DNA from: Chondromyces crocatus
GTDB lineage: Bacteria > Myxococcota_A > Polyangia > Polyangiales > Polyangiaceae
Reading direction: 5' to 3'
Length of the DNA: 64,000 bases
Assembly: GCF_001189295.1 (NCBI RefSeq)
Contig: NZ_CP012159.1
Location: 1,750,001-1,814,000, forward strand
The position numbers were made by a program, and so were the translations under genes. The number at the start of each line of letters is the position of its first letter. Within the stretch, counting starts at the first letter, position 1. The notes beneath the pieces were generated by a model that was given only the letters and a program-made list of their open reading frames with translations, did no database searches and was not told the origin of the DNA. This document shows, piece after piece, positions 24,781 to 34,063 of this stretch.

Positions 24781-25572
24781 TCAATACAGTTCGCAGGCGA
24801 TGGGGCGGCCGCCGCCACACTCGGTGTCGTGCCAGCGCCCATCGCTCCGCATCGCAGCGCAGTCCTCGGTGCCGTCATCGTTGGGCTCGCCGTTCGTCCA
24901 GGCGCTGTAGCGATTGCCGACCGGCATCCCGTTGGGCCCACCCTGCCAGAACGGATCGCCGTCCTGCCAGAGCCAGGTCTGCTCGGTCACCGCGTCGCTC
25001 GCTCCCAACCAGATCTGCCCGAACCCCCGCGAGAGCATCTGGGTGCGCAGCCAGGTGTTTTCGTCGACATCGTCGACGCGAACGAGGCGCATGCCCAGGT
25101 CTGCGCACCGCGCGCTGGCGTTCGCCCAGTTGGCCGAGGAGCAGAACGTGTACGAGTGCCCGTTCGCCGGGTTGACCGTGCCCGTGCACCCCGCGCTGCA
25201 CGCCCCCTCGTCGACGACCTCGTCGCAGTCGTCGTCGATGCCGTTGCACAGCTCGATCGCGCCGGGCTTCACCCCGGCCCGGGTGTCGTCGCAGTCGCCG
25301 GCGAGCGCCACGTGGCCTGGAGGCTGAGGGCAGGTGACGGTGGCGGTGCTCTCGACGCCGAACCCATCGCCATCCTCGTCGAGGTACCAGGTCGACGGCG
25401 TGCACGAAGGCTCCTCGTCGCCCCCACCCGTGCCGCCAGCGCCGCCAACCCCCGCGCTCGACGTGGAGACCGGACCTGCCGCGCTGCCGGACGGCTCACC
25501 ACCGCCGCTGCCATCGTCGGTCCCTTGAACGCACGCGCCGAGCAGGGCACCCGCCGCTGCGAACCAGCGCAT
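24781..25572 (-). CDS. Lipoprotein with MopE-like metal-binding motif and C-type lectin domain
   Basis: The 263-aa product from ATG at 25572 starts with a short signal ending in the lipobox LLGAC; a GTG at 25590 would add six residues. After a Gly/Ser linker comes a MopE-type segment (WYLDEDGDGFG, then GAIELCNGIDDDCDEVVDEG), a pattern of acidic calcium-binding-like loops common in myxobacterial secreted proteins. The C-terminal 130 residues form a C-type lectin-like domain: YTFCSSANWANASARC at its start, an EPNDDGTEDCA motif (the EPN type linked to mannose-like ligands in animal lectins) and a final cysteine in IACELY. It is probably a surface-anchored adhesin or recognition protein; the ligand is unknown. 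Confidence 0.82.
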   Translation of the reverse strand: MRWFAAAGALLGACVQGTDDGSGGGEPSGSAAGPVSTSSAGVGGAGGTGGGDEEPSCTPSTWYLDEDGDGFGVESTATVTCPQPPGHVALAGDCDDTRAGVKPGAIELCNGIDDDCDEVVDEGACSAGCTGTVNPANGHSYTFCSSANWANASARCADLGMRLVRVDDVDENTWLRTQMLSRGFGQIWLGASDAVTEQTWLWQDGDPFWQGGPNGMPVGNRYSAWTNGEPNDDGTEDCAAMRSDGRWHDTECGGGRPIACELY

Positions 25573-25717
25573 GCTGATCAGCGAAGCCACGGCCGGAGGC
25601 TATCATCCTGGGAGGGGAGGGGGCGAGCGCGCAGGGAGCGCTCCAGTGCACTGCCGACGGTCGAAGCGCCGCATGGCGCGACGCATCGTGGTGCCATCGA
25701 GCACAGCGGCGACGACC

Positions 25718-26041
25718 TCAGTTCAGATCGTTGAGGCGCGCAGCACACTTTCCGTCGACGCACAGGCACGCCCCGCCGCAGTCCAGCGTCCCCTTGCGGC
25801 ACTCCTGCGTGCACATGATGTCGCCGCACTCGGGCGCGCTCGCCTTGGCGACGCAAGCCGTGGGATGACAGCAGCTGGCGGGCACGCAGTCGGCGTCGGA
25901 CTGACATGGCTCGCTGCCGTTCACGATGCTGCCGGTCGGTGGCTGCACCGGGGAGGTCGCCTGATCCGTCTTCTTCGAGCACCCCGAAGCACCGAGCAGG
26001 AGAGCGCCGAGGGAGAGCGTGCAGACCCAGAGCTTGCGCAT
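25718..26041 (-). CDS. Small Cys-rich lipoprotein
   Basis: This 107-aa protein has a clear lipoprotein signal (MRKLWVCTLSLGALLLGASGC, lipobox Cys21) and a mature region with many cysteines arranged as CQSDADCVPASCC, CGDIMCTQEC and CGGACLCVDGKC. The pattern recalls small disulfide-rich eukaryotic-like modules and Cys-rich secreted proteins of myxobacteria, but no named family is assigned. The start ATG at 26041 fits the signal exactly. It lies on the same strand as the lectin lipoprotein gene downstream (146 bp apart) and the penicillin-binding protein gene is 170 bp away on the other side. Confidence 0.75.
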   Translation of the reverse strand: MRKLWVCTLSLGALLLGASGCSKKTDQATSPVQPPTGSIVNGSEPCQSDADCVPASCCHPTACVAKASAPECGDIMCTQECRKGTLDCGGACLCVDGKCAARLNDLN

Positions 26042-26211
26042 GCGGCACCATGCGCCGGCATCCTGGTGCGTGCCATCGAGGCTGCTCTCTCAAATCCCGT
26101 CGGAAATGGCCCCAAGCGTCCGCCTGGGACCTCGCGCCGTTGCCCGTCCCAGCGAACCCGGGCCCGCGCGCCAGTGGGCCACGTGCCCTTGCCGCTCGGG
26201 GCCCTCGCCGC

Positions 26212-28788
26212 TCAGAAAGGAGGCGGCTCTGGGGGGTGTCCGGGGGGTTCGGGCGCCTGGCCCTTGTCCCGCTCCTTGACCGTCGGTGCCGGATCCTCCG
26301 CCTTGGTCGGCCTCACCTCGACCCCGGGATCCAGGATCACCTCGGGCAGCCCCTCGTTCTTCGGCTCCTCCACCACGGCGACCCCGGCATCGAGCCCCTC
26401 GGCCGCTGGCTCCTCGTCACCGCCGTCGACGCCCCCATCGGGCAGGGGAGCGAGTTCGGTCGGCTCGGTGCCAGCCAGGAAGATCTCGGTGAGCGCGTCC
26501 TCCTGGTTCTCGTTCGCGAGCAACCCTGTCGTCGGATCGATCTTCACCCGCACGATCCCTCGCGGCGCCGGGAAATCGGTGATGGGCCGCTTGTCGTGCG
26601 CCTTCTTCATGAACTCCACGAACGCAGGCAGCGCCGCGCTGGCCCCGGCTTCGCCACGCCCGAGGGGCACCGCGTCGTCGTAGCCCGTCCACACCGCGCA
26701 CGCGACGTCCGTCGAGAAGCCCACGAACCAGGTGTCCTTCGCCTGGTTCGAGGTCCCCGTCTTGCCAGCGATCGGCCGCCCCAGCGCGCGGGCCGCCTTG
26801 CCCGTCCCGCTCTGCACCACCGAGCTGAGCAAGCTCGTCAGCACATAGGCCTCCGCTTCCTCCATGACCCGGTGCGACGGCGGCCGCGTGGGCAAAGGCA
26901 GCTCTGCGCCGTCCGGTCCCAGGATCTTCACGATGAGTTGAGGCTCCTCGTAGACCCCACCCGCGGCGATGGTGGCGTATGCCGTCGCCATCTCGCGTGG
27001 CGTCACCTCGTAGGCACCGAGCGCGAGCGACAGATCCGTACCGAGCTTCGCGTGGATGCCCAGCGAACTTGCGAAGGCGGCCACGTTCGAGGGCCCGAGC
27101 TGCCCCATCGCCGACACGGCCGCCACGTTCACGCTGTGCGCCAGCGCCTCCCGGAGGCGTGCGGGCGAGTGCCCCTCGCTCTCGTCGTAGTTCTGCGGCT
27201 TGTAGTCGCTCCCGAGCGCGGCAGGGTTCGTCTCCAGGATCGTCGCCGGCGTCATCCTCCGCGCTTTGATCCCGTACCCGAACACGAACGGCTTGAACGT
27301 CGACCCGGGCTGTCGCTTCGCGAACGTCGCCCGATCGAGCCCCCCGCGCGTCGCCCCGTAGCTGCCCACCAGGGCCCGGATCTCCCGGGTGCGCACATCG
27401 ATCGCCACCAGCGCGCTCTCGGGGCCCAGCTCCAGGCGGAGCGGCACCGGCGCGGCGGGTGCAGCCGGCGCGGGCACATGGTTCACCACCGTCCCCGCCG
27501 CCGCGGGCTCCGCGTCGTCACCCTCCCGATCCTCGACCGCGGATGGCGGCGCTGCGCCCATCAGGCTCACCCGCACCACCTTCCCCACGTCCGCGAACTC
27601 GCTGGGCTTGAGCCCCTTCGGGTTGTACCGGTCCGCGTTCTTCAGCGAGACCGTGCCCCGCAGCGTGCCGACCTGCACGCTCAGCGTCCCCTTCGCGTCG
27701 TCCGTGCCCGTCACCACCCCACGGAACACGCGGTAACCCGAGGGCGACCCGTCGAACGCCGCCGGCTCCTTCTTCGCGCGCTTCAGCGGGCCGACCAGCT
27801 TGTGGCGCTTCGCATAGTTGTCGAGGTTCTTGCGCACGGCCCCGCGAGCGGCGCTCTGGAGGGCGGGATCGATCGTCGTGACGACCGTGTACCCACCGCG
27901 CTCCATGGCGGGCCCCGCCACCTGGCGGAGCATCCGCTGGGCCTCGGCCACCACCTCGGGCGCCAGCTCGTTCAGCGCCTCGGGCTCTGCCGCCAGCGTC
28001 ATGGCCTCGCGCTTCGCGGTCTCCACCTGGGCCGCCTCCGCGAACCCCTTCGCCTGCATCTGATCGAGCACGAAGGCGCGCCGCGCCGTCGCCTTCTGCA
28101 GGTTGATCCTGGGCGAGTACACCCCCGGCCCCTTCACCACGCCGGCCAGCATCGCCGCCTCGGCCAGACTGACGTCGCGCACCCCCTTGCCGAAGTAGTA
28201 GCGCGCCGCCTCCTCGATCCCGTACCGGCTGTGACCGAAGTAGATCTTGTTCAGGTACAGCTCGAGGATCTCGTCCTTCGTCAGCTCCTGCTCGATCTTG
28301 CGCGACAGGATGACCTCGCGCGCCTTGCGATCGTACGTGCGCTCCGGCGTCAGCAGCACGTTCTTCACCACCTGCTGGGTGATGGTGCTGCCGCCCTGCC
28401 GCGTGCTGGTGGAGCGCAGGTTCACCGCGAGGGCGCGCAGCATGCCCAGGTAGTTCAGCCCTGCGTGCTCGTAGAACCCAGCGTCTTCCGCGGCGAGCAC
28501 GGCGAGCTTCACGTGGGCCGGGATCTGCTGGATCCGCACCACCGTGCGCCGCTCGGTGAACAGCTCGCCGAGCACCGCCCCGTCGCGGGTGACCACGCGC
28601 GTCACCTGCGGCGGCTGGTAGTTCTTGAGCTCGGCGGTCGAGGGCAGCTCCGCCTCGAACCGCTGGATCCCCACGGCGACGGCGACGGCCCCGAGGGCGG
28701 CGAGGACCAGCAGGGCGAGCCCGAGACGCTTCAGCCACCGCGCGATCGCCGCGCCCACCCCTCGCTTCGCTGCTTCCCCAGATGCCAT
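26212..28788 (-). CDS. Class A penicillin-binding protein (PBP1A family)
   Basis: This 858-aa bifunctional peptidoglycan synthase is anchored by one N-terminal membrane helix (LGLALLVLAALGAVAVAVG). Glycosyltransferase domain: EDAGFYEHAG with the catalytic Glu, RQGGSTITQQ and KDEILELYLNKIYFGHSRYG. Transpeptidase domain: SxxK in PGSTFKPF with nucleophile Ser496, SVN, and KTGT in AGKTGTSNQAKDTWF. Between them lies an OB-like insert, and the C-terminus is a long Pro/Glu/Asp-rich tail of about 110 residues. ATG at 28788 is the only start compatible with the cytoplasmic tail before the anchor. It stands alone on the minus strand, followed downstream by small lipoproteins, with the kinase gene upstream. 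Confidence 0.92.
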   Translation of the reverse strand: MASGEAAKRGVGAAIARWLKRLGLALLVLAALGAVAVAVGIQRFEAELPSTAELKNYQPPQVTRVVTRDGAVLGELFTERRTVVRIQQIPAHVKLAVLAAEDAGFYEHAGLNYLGMLRALAVNLRSTSTRQGGSTITQQVVKNVLLTPERTYDRKAREVILSRKIEQELTKDEILELYLNKIYFGHSRYGIEEAARYYFGKGVRDVSLAEAAMLAGVVKGPGVYSPRINLQKATARRAFVLDQMQAKGFAEAAQVETAKREAMTLAAEPEALNELAPEVVAEAQRMLRQVAGPAMERGGYTVVTTIDPALQSAARGAVRKNLDNYAKRHKLVGPLKRAKKEPAAFDGSPSGYRVFRGVVTGTDDAKGTLSVQVGTLRGTVSLKNADRYNPKGLKPSEFADVGKVVRVSLMGAAPPSAVEDREGDDAEPAAAGTVVNHVPAPAAPAAPVPLRLELGPESALVAIDVRTREIRALVGSYGATRGGLDRATFAKRQPGSTFKPFVFGYGIKARRMTPATILETNPAALGSDYKPQNYDESEGHSPARLREALAHSVNVAAVSAMGQLGPSNVAAFASSLGIHAKLGTDLSLALGAYEVTPREMATAYATIAAGGVYEEPQLIVKILGPDGAELPLPTRPPSHRVMEEAEAYVLTSLLSSVVQSGTGKAARALGRPIAGKTGTSNQAKDTWFVGFSTDVACAVWTGYDDAVPLGRGEAGASAALPAFVEFMKKAHDKRPITDFPAPRGIVRVKIDPTTGLLANENQEDALTEIFLAGTEPTELAPLPDGGVDGGDEEPAAEGLDAGVAVVEEPKNEGLPEVILDPGVEVRPTKAEDPAPTVKERDKGQAPEPPGHPPEPPPF

Positions 28789-28891
28789 GGTTTTGTGCTG
28801 ATGAACGCCGGAGACGACACTTCCCGTCCCGACGACCCGAGGGCCCGCGGACGCTAGCACGCCCCCCGCAGCACGGCCCAGCGGACGAGGA

Positions 28892-30067
28892 TCAGCCGAA
28901 AAGCTTCATCGCCACGATCGTGAGCACGATCCCGGCGACGAGGCATCCCGCCGCGATGGCGACGAGGACGACGGGAGAGGTCGTCGGGCGCTGGGGTGGG
29001 GCGATGGGGCGCATCTGTGGGCTCGGCTGCACCTCCATCTTCACCGTGGGGGCCGGTCGAAACGCCGGAGAGCCAGCTTGCGGCGCTGGCTTGGCCGCCT
29101 CGAGCGCCGCCGCGTGCTGCTTGGCTGCTTGCTCCAGCACTGCCGAGTTGTTCGTCGGCATCATTGCCGTGAACCCCTTGCCTGCGGAGCCCGCGAACGG
29201 CTTCAGCGCCTCGGCGAAGTCTGCGGCCGTTGCATACCTGTCGTCCGCCTTCTTCTCGAGCGCCTTCTTCAGCACGCCCCACAGGCCCGCCGGGAACGTC
29301 TTGCCCGGCACCCGCTCGTCGATCGGGATCGGCGCCTTGTTGACGTGCATCTGGATGTGCTCCATCGGCGTCCTCGCCTCGAACGGCAGCTTGCCGGTGA
29401 GCACCTCGTAGAGGATGACCGCGAGCGAGTAGATGTCGCTCCGCGCGTCGAGCACCTTGCCCTGCGCCTGCTCGGGCGACATGAACTCCGGCGTCCCGAA
29501 GACCATCCCCTCCTGCGTGAGCATGATCGAGCCCGGACGCAGCTCCCGCTCCGTCACCTTCGCGAGCCCGAAGTCGAGGACCTTCGGGTAGTCCTTCAGC
29601 CCGGCGTTCGTGGAGAGGAAGATGTTCTCGGGCTTCAGGTCGCGGTGGACGATGCCCTGGAGATGCGCCTCTTGCAGGGCCCCGCAGGCCTGGATCAGCA
29701 CGGGCAGCGCGCGCTCGACGGAGAGCGGACCCTCCTTGCGGACCACCTGGTTGAGGTTCCTCCCCTCCAGGTACTCCATGATGATGTAGAGCGCCCCGTC
29801 TTCGAGCTCGCCGTAGTCGACGACGCGCACGGTGTTCGGGTGCGTGAGGTGCGCCATCGCGCGTGCCTCGCGCCGGAAACGGGAGACGAGATCCTTCCGG
29901 TTGGTGAGCTTCTGGTGGAGGATCTTGATCGCCACCATCCGGTTCATGTCTGGCTGGGAGGCCTTGTAGACGGCACCCATCCCACCGGACCCGATCTTCT
30001 GGAGGATCTTGAACTTCCCCCCGAGGACTTCGCGCCCGATGTACGGATCCTGGGTGGCAGCGGTCAT
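28892..30067 (-). CDS. Hanks-type serine/threonine protein kinase with C-terminal membrane anchor
   Basis: This 391-aa protein has a kinase domain at residues 18-290 and a Pro-rich linker, and it ends in a single membrane helix (VVLVAIAAGCLVAGIVLTIVA) with almost no extracellular part. Catalytic elements: glycine loop IGSGGMGAVYKAS, ATP-binding Lys48 in VAIK, HRDLKPEN, DFGLAK, GTPEFMSPEQ and DIYSLAVILYEVLTG. ATG at 30067 fits the family start; the frame is open upstream but crosses the divergent yfiH start. A PP2C-type phosphatase gene lies 0.9 kb away, so reversible Ser/Thr phosphorylation is likely handled here. No PASTA or other sensor domain is seen, so the signal is unknown. Confidence 0.92.
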   Translation of the reverse strand: MTAATQDPYIGREVLGGKFKILQKIGSGGMGAVYKASQPDMNRMVAIKILHQKLTNRKDLVSRFRREARAMAHLTHPNTVRVVDYGELEDGALYIIMEYLEGRNLNQVVRKEGPLSVERALPVLIQACGALQEAHLQGIVHRDLKPENIFLSTNAGLKDYPKVLDFGLAKVTERELRPGSIMLTQEGMVFGTPEFMSPEQAQGKVLDARSDIYSLAVILYEVLTGKLPFEARTPMEHIQMHVNKAPIPIDERVPGKTFPAGLWGVLKKALEKKADDRYATAADFAEALKPFAGSAGKGFTAMMPTNNSAVLEQAAKQHAAALEAAKPAPQAGSPAFRPAPTVKMEVQPSPQMRPIAPPQRPTTSPVVLVAIAAGCLVAGIVLTIVAMKLFG

Positions 30068-30131
30068 ACGGGGGCGAAAATACCACGGAGCGCCCCGGGT
30101 TCGTCTATGAACGGGAGCGGCGAGGGTCACC

Positions 30132-30923
30132 ATGAACGACGAGCCCCGGAAAGAAGCCGAAGCGCTCCACAGCGCGCTCCTCACGAAGGCCGGCTTCGCG
30201 CATGCCTTCTTCACGAGACGTGGCGGGGTGAGCGTGCCCCCCTGGGACACCCTGAACCTGGCGGCGTCCACCGGTGACGACCCCGCCGCGGTCCGTGAGA
30301 ACCTGGCGCGGGTCGCGCGTCACCTGGGTGTGCCTGCCGAAAAGGTCTACTTCCTGAGCCAGGTCCACGGCGTCGATGCGCGCGTCCTCACCGGGGATGA
30401 AGCGCGCGACGAGGTGCTGACCGAGCGAGGCGACATCACCCTCTCGGCCACCTCTGGCGTGGCGTGCGGCATTCGCACCGCCGACTGCATCCCGGTGCTG
30501 CTGGCGGACAGGAACTCGGGCGCCGTGGCCGCCGTGCACAGCGGCTGGCGAGGGACGGTCGCAGGTGCTGCGGCCGCTGGCCTCCTCGCGCTCCGCCGGC
30601 TCGCCGATCCGGGCGCCAGGTACATCGCGGCGATCGGACCGCACATCGAGGCTTGCTGCTTCGAGGTCGGCGAGGACGTCGCCGAGCAGCTTGCCGCCTG
30701 CTCCTCCCTGGGCGCCGCCGCCGTGCTCCCGCGGGAAGGTGCGCCCCCACACGTCGACCTGAGGCGCGTGGTGCGCGCCCAGCTCGAAGCGGCGGGCCTC
30801 GACCCCGAGGCCATCGACGACGTCCCCGGCTGCACCGTGTGCGACGCCGCCCGCTTCTTCTCCTTCCGGCGAGACGGCCAGCGCAGCGGACGCCTTTTCT
30901 CCGCGATCGTCGCCCGCGCCTGA
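30132..30923 (+). CDS. pgeF: PgeF/YfiH (LACC1-like) multicopper-family purine nucleoside enzyme
   Basis: This 263-aa member of the YfiH/DUF152 family was long called polyphenol oxidase. Characterised members act as purine nucleoside phosphorylase/deaminase, or in E. coli as a cell-wall editing hydrolase. Family motifs in order: FFTRRGGVS, QVHG, GIRTADCIPVLLAD, VHSGWRGTV, GPHIEACCFEVG (zinc-binding His/Cys set) and FFSFRRDGQRSGR. ATG at 30132 starts 22 residues before the conserved core. It is divergent from the kinase gene (64 bp shared upstream region) and convergent with the phosphatase gene, with 7 bp between stops. No link to phosphorylation is evident beyond position. Confidence 0.88.
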   Translation: MNDEPRKEAEALHSALLTKAGFAHAFFTRRGGVSVPPWDTLNLAASTGDDPAAVRENLARVARHLGVPAEKVYFLSQVHGVDARVLTGDEARDEVLTERGDITLSATSGVACGIRTADCIPVLLADRNSGAVAAVHSGWRGTVAGAAAAGLLALRRLADPGARYIAAIGPHIEACCFEVGEDVAEQLAACSSLGAAAVLPREGAPPHVDLRRVVRAQLEAAGLDPEAIDDVPGCTVCDAARFFSFRRDGQRSGRLFSAIVARA

Positions 30924-30930
30924 GCCTCCC

Positions 30931-31692
30931 TCACGACACCCGCACCACCACACACGTCACGTTGTCGTTCGCCCCGTGGCGGAGCGCCTGTCCGATCAGC
31001 CGCTCCACCATCGCCTCGGGCGAGCTGTCCTCGGACAGCGTCGCGTGCAGCTCCGCCTCGGCGACCGGCTCCCACAGCCCGTCGGAGCAGAGGAGCAGCA
31101 CGTCCCCCCGCACCAGCACCTCCACCCGCGTGTCCACGTCGACACGGCGCTCGGTCCCGACCGAGCGCATCAAGATCCCCGAAAGCCCCTCGTCCAGCGC
31201 ATCCTCCAGCTCCACACCGTGGCGGCGCACCTCCCCGAGCATCGAGTGATCGTCCGTCACCTGATCGAGCCGGCCGCGCCGCAGGCGGTAACCACGGCTG
31301 TCGCCCACATGGGCGATGAACGCGCGGTCGCCTCGCACATAGAGCCCCGTGAACGTCGTCCCCATCCCGCGCAGCGCCGGAGTCCGCACCGCCCGCTCGA
31401 AGATGGCCGTGTTCGCGGTGCGCACCGCATGAACGAACTGCACCTCCTCGCGCTCCTGGGAAGGGTCCAGCGCGTAGGGCCAGGTCTCTTCCGGGTCGTC
31501 TTCCTCGAAGCAGGTGCGGACCGTGTCCACGGCCATCCTCGAAGCGACCTCGCCTCCCGGGCGGCCCCCGATGCCGTCGGCGACCATGAACAGACCGAGC
31601 TTGGGCAGCGAAGCGAAGCTGTCGTCGTTTTTCTTGCGGACGTGCCCGATGTGCGTCCCGGCAGCGGCCTCGAAGCGGAGCGTCGAACCCAT
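30931..31692 (-). CDS. PP2C-family serine/threonine phosphatase (Stp1/PrpC type)
   Basis: This 253-aa single-domain metal-dependent phosphatase has the signature motifs VRKKNDDSF, FMVADGIGGRPGGEVASRMA, FIAHVGDSRGYRLR, DHSML, LLLCSDGLWEPV and GANDNVTCVVV. These supply the metal-binding Asp residues of PP2C enzymes. ATG at 31692 is right for the family. It probably reverses phosphorylation by Hanks-type kinases such as the one encoded 0.9 kb downstream, although the two genes are not adjacent or co-transcribed (yfiH lies between on the other strand). A 211-bp gap upstream contains its promoter region; no strong consensus was identified. Confidence 0.92.
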   Translation of the reverse strand: MGSTLRFEAAAGTHIGHVRKKNDDSFASLPKLGLFMVADGIGGRPGGEVASRMAVDTVRTCFEEDDPEETWPYALDPSQEREEVQFVHAVRTANTAIFERAVRTPALRGMGTTFTGLYVRGDRAFIAHVGDSRGYRLRRGRLDQVTDDHSMLGEVRRHGVELEDALDEGLSGILMRSVGTERRVDVDTRVEVLVRGDVLLLCSDGLWEPVAEAELHATLSEDSSPEAMVERLIGQALRHGANDNVTCVVVRVS

Positions 31693-31903
31693 GACTTACC
31701 TCCCAGGGTCGACGGAGGTGGCGTCAGGCACTCTGCCGTCAACGGACGGCCGTGACCCCGACGCACCTCGCGAGCCCTACTATCTAAGTTCCGGGTAGCT
31801 CGACGTTTTTTCCGCCACGTGATGCAGGTTCCGCTCGTAATTACGCCAGCAACAATCTTCGATTCCTCGGCAAATCGCGTGCTCGGCGACCGGCCGAGGG
31901 CGC

Positions 31904-34063
31904 TCACTCCGCCGTTTTTTCCTCGACGCTCTGGACACTGGCCACCGCCAGCTCTTCCAGTCGATCGATCGCATCACCCAGGCTCCCCTCTTCCTCCGCC
32001 GCGGAGAGCGCCACCGCCACCAGGATCAGATCGCTCTCGCGTCTCAACCGCGTGGCGAACTCCAGCGACAAGCAGGCGAAGGCCGGGTGAGCGCGCATGA
32101 CCGGTGGCAACTCGATCCCCCGCAGCGCGTCACGCATCGCCCTGGCGATGGCGCTCTCGTCGACGTCGGCGGCGACGAGCGCGCGCACGCCTTCACGGAG
32201 CCGCGCCCAGTAAACCCGCTCCGCGCGCACGAGCGGCGACGGCTCCAGGATCGCGTGGAGGTGATCGGTGAGTGCCTCCGCCCGCGCCCTCAGGGCCTCG
32301 TCGTGCGTGCGTTCCGCGGCCGCAGTGACGTGCTGGAGCGCCTTGCGCGGGAGCGCTGGTGCCGGTCGACGATCGGCGCCGACCAGCACCGCGAGCTGCT
32401 GCACCGCTTCCTCCAGCGCGTCGAGGGCGCGCTCGACCGCGCCCACCTCGAGGTGAAATCGACCAAGGTCCGTGGAGAGCGAGACCAGCTCGATGCGCGC
32501 CGTGACGTGGTCGTCTTCCTCGGCGCTCCCCTCCCTGGGGGCGGCTCCCTCCAGAAACGCGACGAGGCTCGCCCGTCCACGCATCACCCCCGCGATCGCC
32601 TCCTCCGGTCGCCCCTGATCGGCGTCGAGCCGGGCGAGAGCGCCGTACGATCGGGCCAGGCGCCAGTGCCTTTCACCCACCCCGTCGATGTGCTCCGAGA
32701 GCGCCATGCGGTAACAGCGCGCCGCCGCGTCGTGCTCCTCGCCTGCATGGTACGCCGCCCCGAGCAGGTGCCGCACCTCGGCCCGCCGCTCGGGCTGCTC
32801 GGGGAACGTTTGCTCGGCCAGCGTCAGGGCGCGCTTCAGCCGAGCGATGCCGTGCGCCGGACCCTTCACCGAGAGCAGCGCGTGACCCCAGCACGCCATG
32901 GCCTCCGAGAGCCGCGCCGGATCGCCGAGAAGCTCCGCGAGCCCCGTCGCCTCCTCGGCCGACTCGACCGCCCTCAGCCCCTCGCCCCGATCGAGCAACC
33001 GCCGCGCGTGCAGGATGAGCCGCTCGACCTCCTCGCTCGTCGGCGCGTCCCCTTCACGGCCCTGCGCGACCGCGAGGAACGCTTGCCGCTCCCACAGCGA
33101 CTGGAACGCCTCGTCCCGCCGCGCCTTCGCGCCCCAGGTCGGATCGACCTTCACCGCTTCCCTCAGGTCGGCGACGGCCTCGCTCTCCCGCTCCAGCCGC
33201 GCGTGCGCGCAGGCCCGGTGGAAGTAGATCCGCCCTCGCCCCTCGTCCGCCGATGCCGCCCTCGCCCCGGCGCGGCGCACCGAGTCAGCCAGCGCCTCGT
33301 CACAGGCCGCGATCGCCTCCTCGTACCGCCCGAGTTCCGAGAGCGCCAGCGCGCGCGCCTCCAGCGTGAGCGCGTGGTCGTGATCTCCCTCGGCGGGCTC
33401 CTCGTCGAGCACCACCTCCGCCACCCCGAGGAGCTGCTCCCAGCGCCCCTCGCGCGCGAGCTGCGCCAGGCTGGCGCGCCGGGCATCGCGCGCGCCAGCC
33501 GCCTCTCCCCGCGCTCGCTCTTCGGCCTCCCGACGTCGCTGCGTAGCCCACTGCCCGAGCGCCGGCCGCATGTCGTCGTGGCGCGCCGCGACCTCGGCGA
33601 GCCGCCTTTCGAAGGCCTCCCATCCCAGATTCAGGACCACCGTGAAGGCTGCCCAGCGCACCGCCTTGGTGACATCCCCCAGCCGCTCCCCGAGAAGTGC
33701 GACGCTCTCCTCTCGCGCTCGCTCCCCCCGCAGCAGGAACCCCAGGTGCAAGAGCGACCGGACGCGCAACGCTGCCTGCGTGGCCTCTCGCGCCTCCGCG
33801 TGGACGACGTCCAGCCCTCGCCCTTCGAGCAGCGACCCGAGCTGCCCTGCGAGCGCCCCCTCGTTGGGGCCGCGGACCACCAGCATGGCTGCACCTGCGG
33901 GCGCATCGGCGATGAGGCTCAAGACATCCTCCCCCCGCCGCCAGCTCGTGGTGTGGAGCCCCGCGATCCACCCGGAGTCGTACGAGCGCGCGAACCCTTC
34001 TTGCTGCGCGAGGTCATCCACCTCGTCCCGTGTCCGAGCGGAGCCCAGGAGCTGTTTGATCAA
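31904..34063 (-). CDS. TPR-rich hypothetical protein
   Basis: This 719-aa, mostly alpha-helical protein begins with a small mixed domain (about residues 1-110), then has helical repeat character, with recognisable TPR-like stretches such as ALALSELGRYEEAIAACDEAL and RIYFHRACAHARLERESEAV around residues 230-300 and more around 400-520. No enzyme motif, signal or membrane segment is seen. Its ATG (34063) overlaps the stop of the upstream acidic-tailed gene by four bases (ATGA), so the two are translationally coupled and probably work together, perhaps as a scaffold pair. Function is unknown. Confidence 0.72.
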   Translation of the reverse strand: MIKQLLGSARTRDEVDDLAQQEGFARSYDSGWIAGLHTTSWRRGEDVLSLIADAPAGAAMLVVRGPNEGALAGQLGSLLEGRGLDVVHAEAREATQAALRVRSLLHLGFLLRGERAREESVALLGERLGDVTKAVRWAAFTVVLNLGWEAFERRLAEVAARHDDMRPALGQWATQRRREAEERARGEAAGARDARRASLAQLAREGRWEQLLGVAEVVLDEEPAEGDHDHALTLEARALALSELGRYEEAIAACDEALADSVRRAGARAASADEGRGRIYFHRACAHARLERESEAVADLREAVKVDPTWGAKARRDEAFQSLWERQAFLAVAQGREGDAPTSEEVERLILHARRLLDRGEGLRAVESAEEATGLAELLGDPARLSEAMACWGHALLSVKGPAHGIARLKRALTLAEQTFPEQPERRAEVRHLLGAAYHAGEEHDAAARCYRMALSEHIDGVGERHWRLARSYGALARLDADQGRPEEAIAGVMRGRASLVAFLEGAAPREGSAEEDDHVTARIELVSLSTDLGRFHLEVGAVERALDALEEAVQQLAVLVGADRRPAPALPRKALQHVTAAAERTHDEALRARAEALTDHLHAILEPSPLVRAERVYWARLREGVRALVAADVDESAIARAMRDALRGIELPPVMRAHPAFACLSLEFATRLRRESDLILVAVALSAAEEEGSLGDAIDRLEELAVASVQSVEEKTAE

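Noticed and set aside
25906..28857. Plus-strand open frame of 983 codons opposite the penicillin-binding protein gene
   Set aside because: No domain and biased composition; the minus strand has complete glycosyltransferase and transpeptidase motifs.
31904..31990. Thought that the TPR protein might be part of the kinase/phosphatase unit
   Set aside because: It is 211 bp from the phosphatase gene start and coupled instead to the acidic-tail gene upstream of it; no shared motif links it to phosphorylation.
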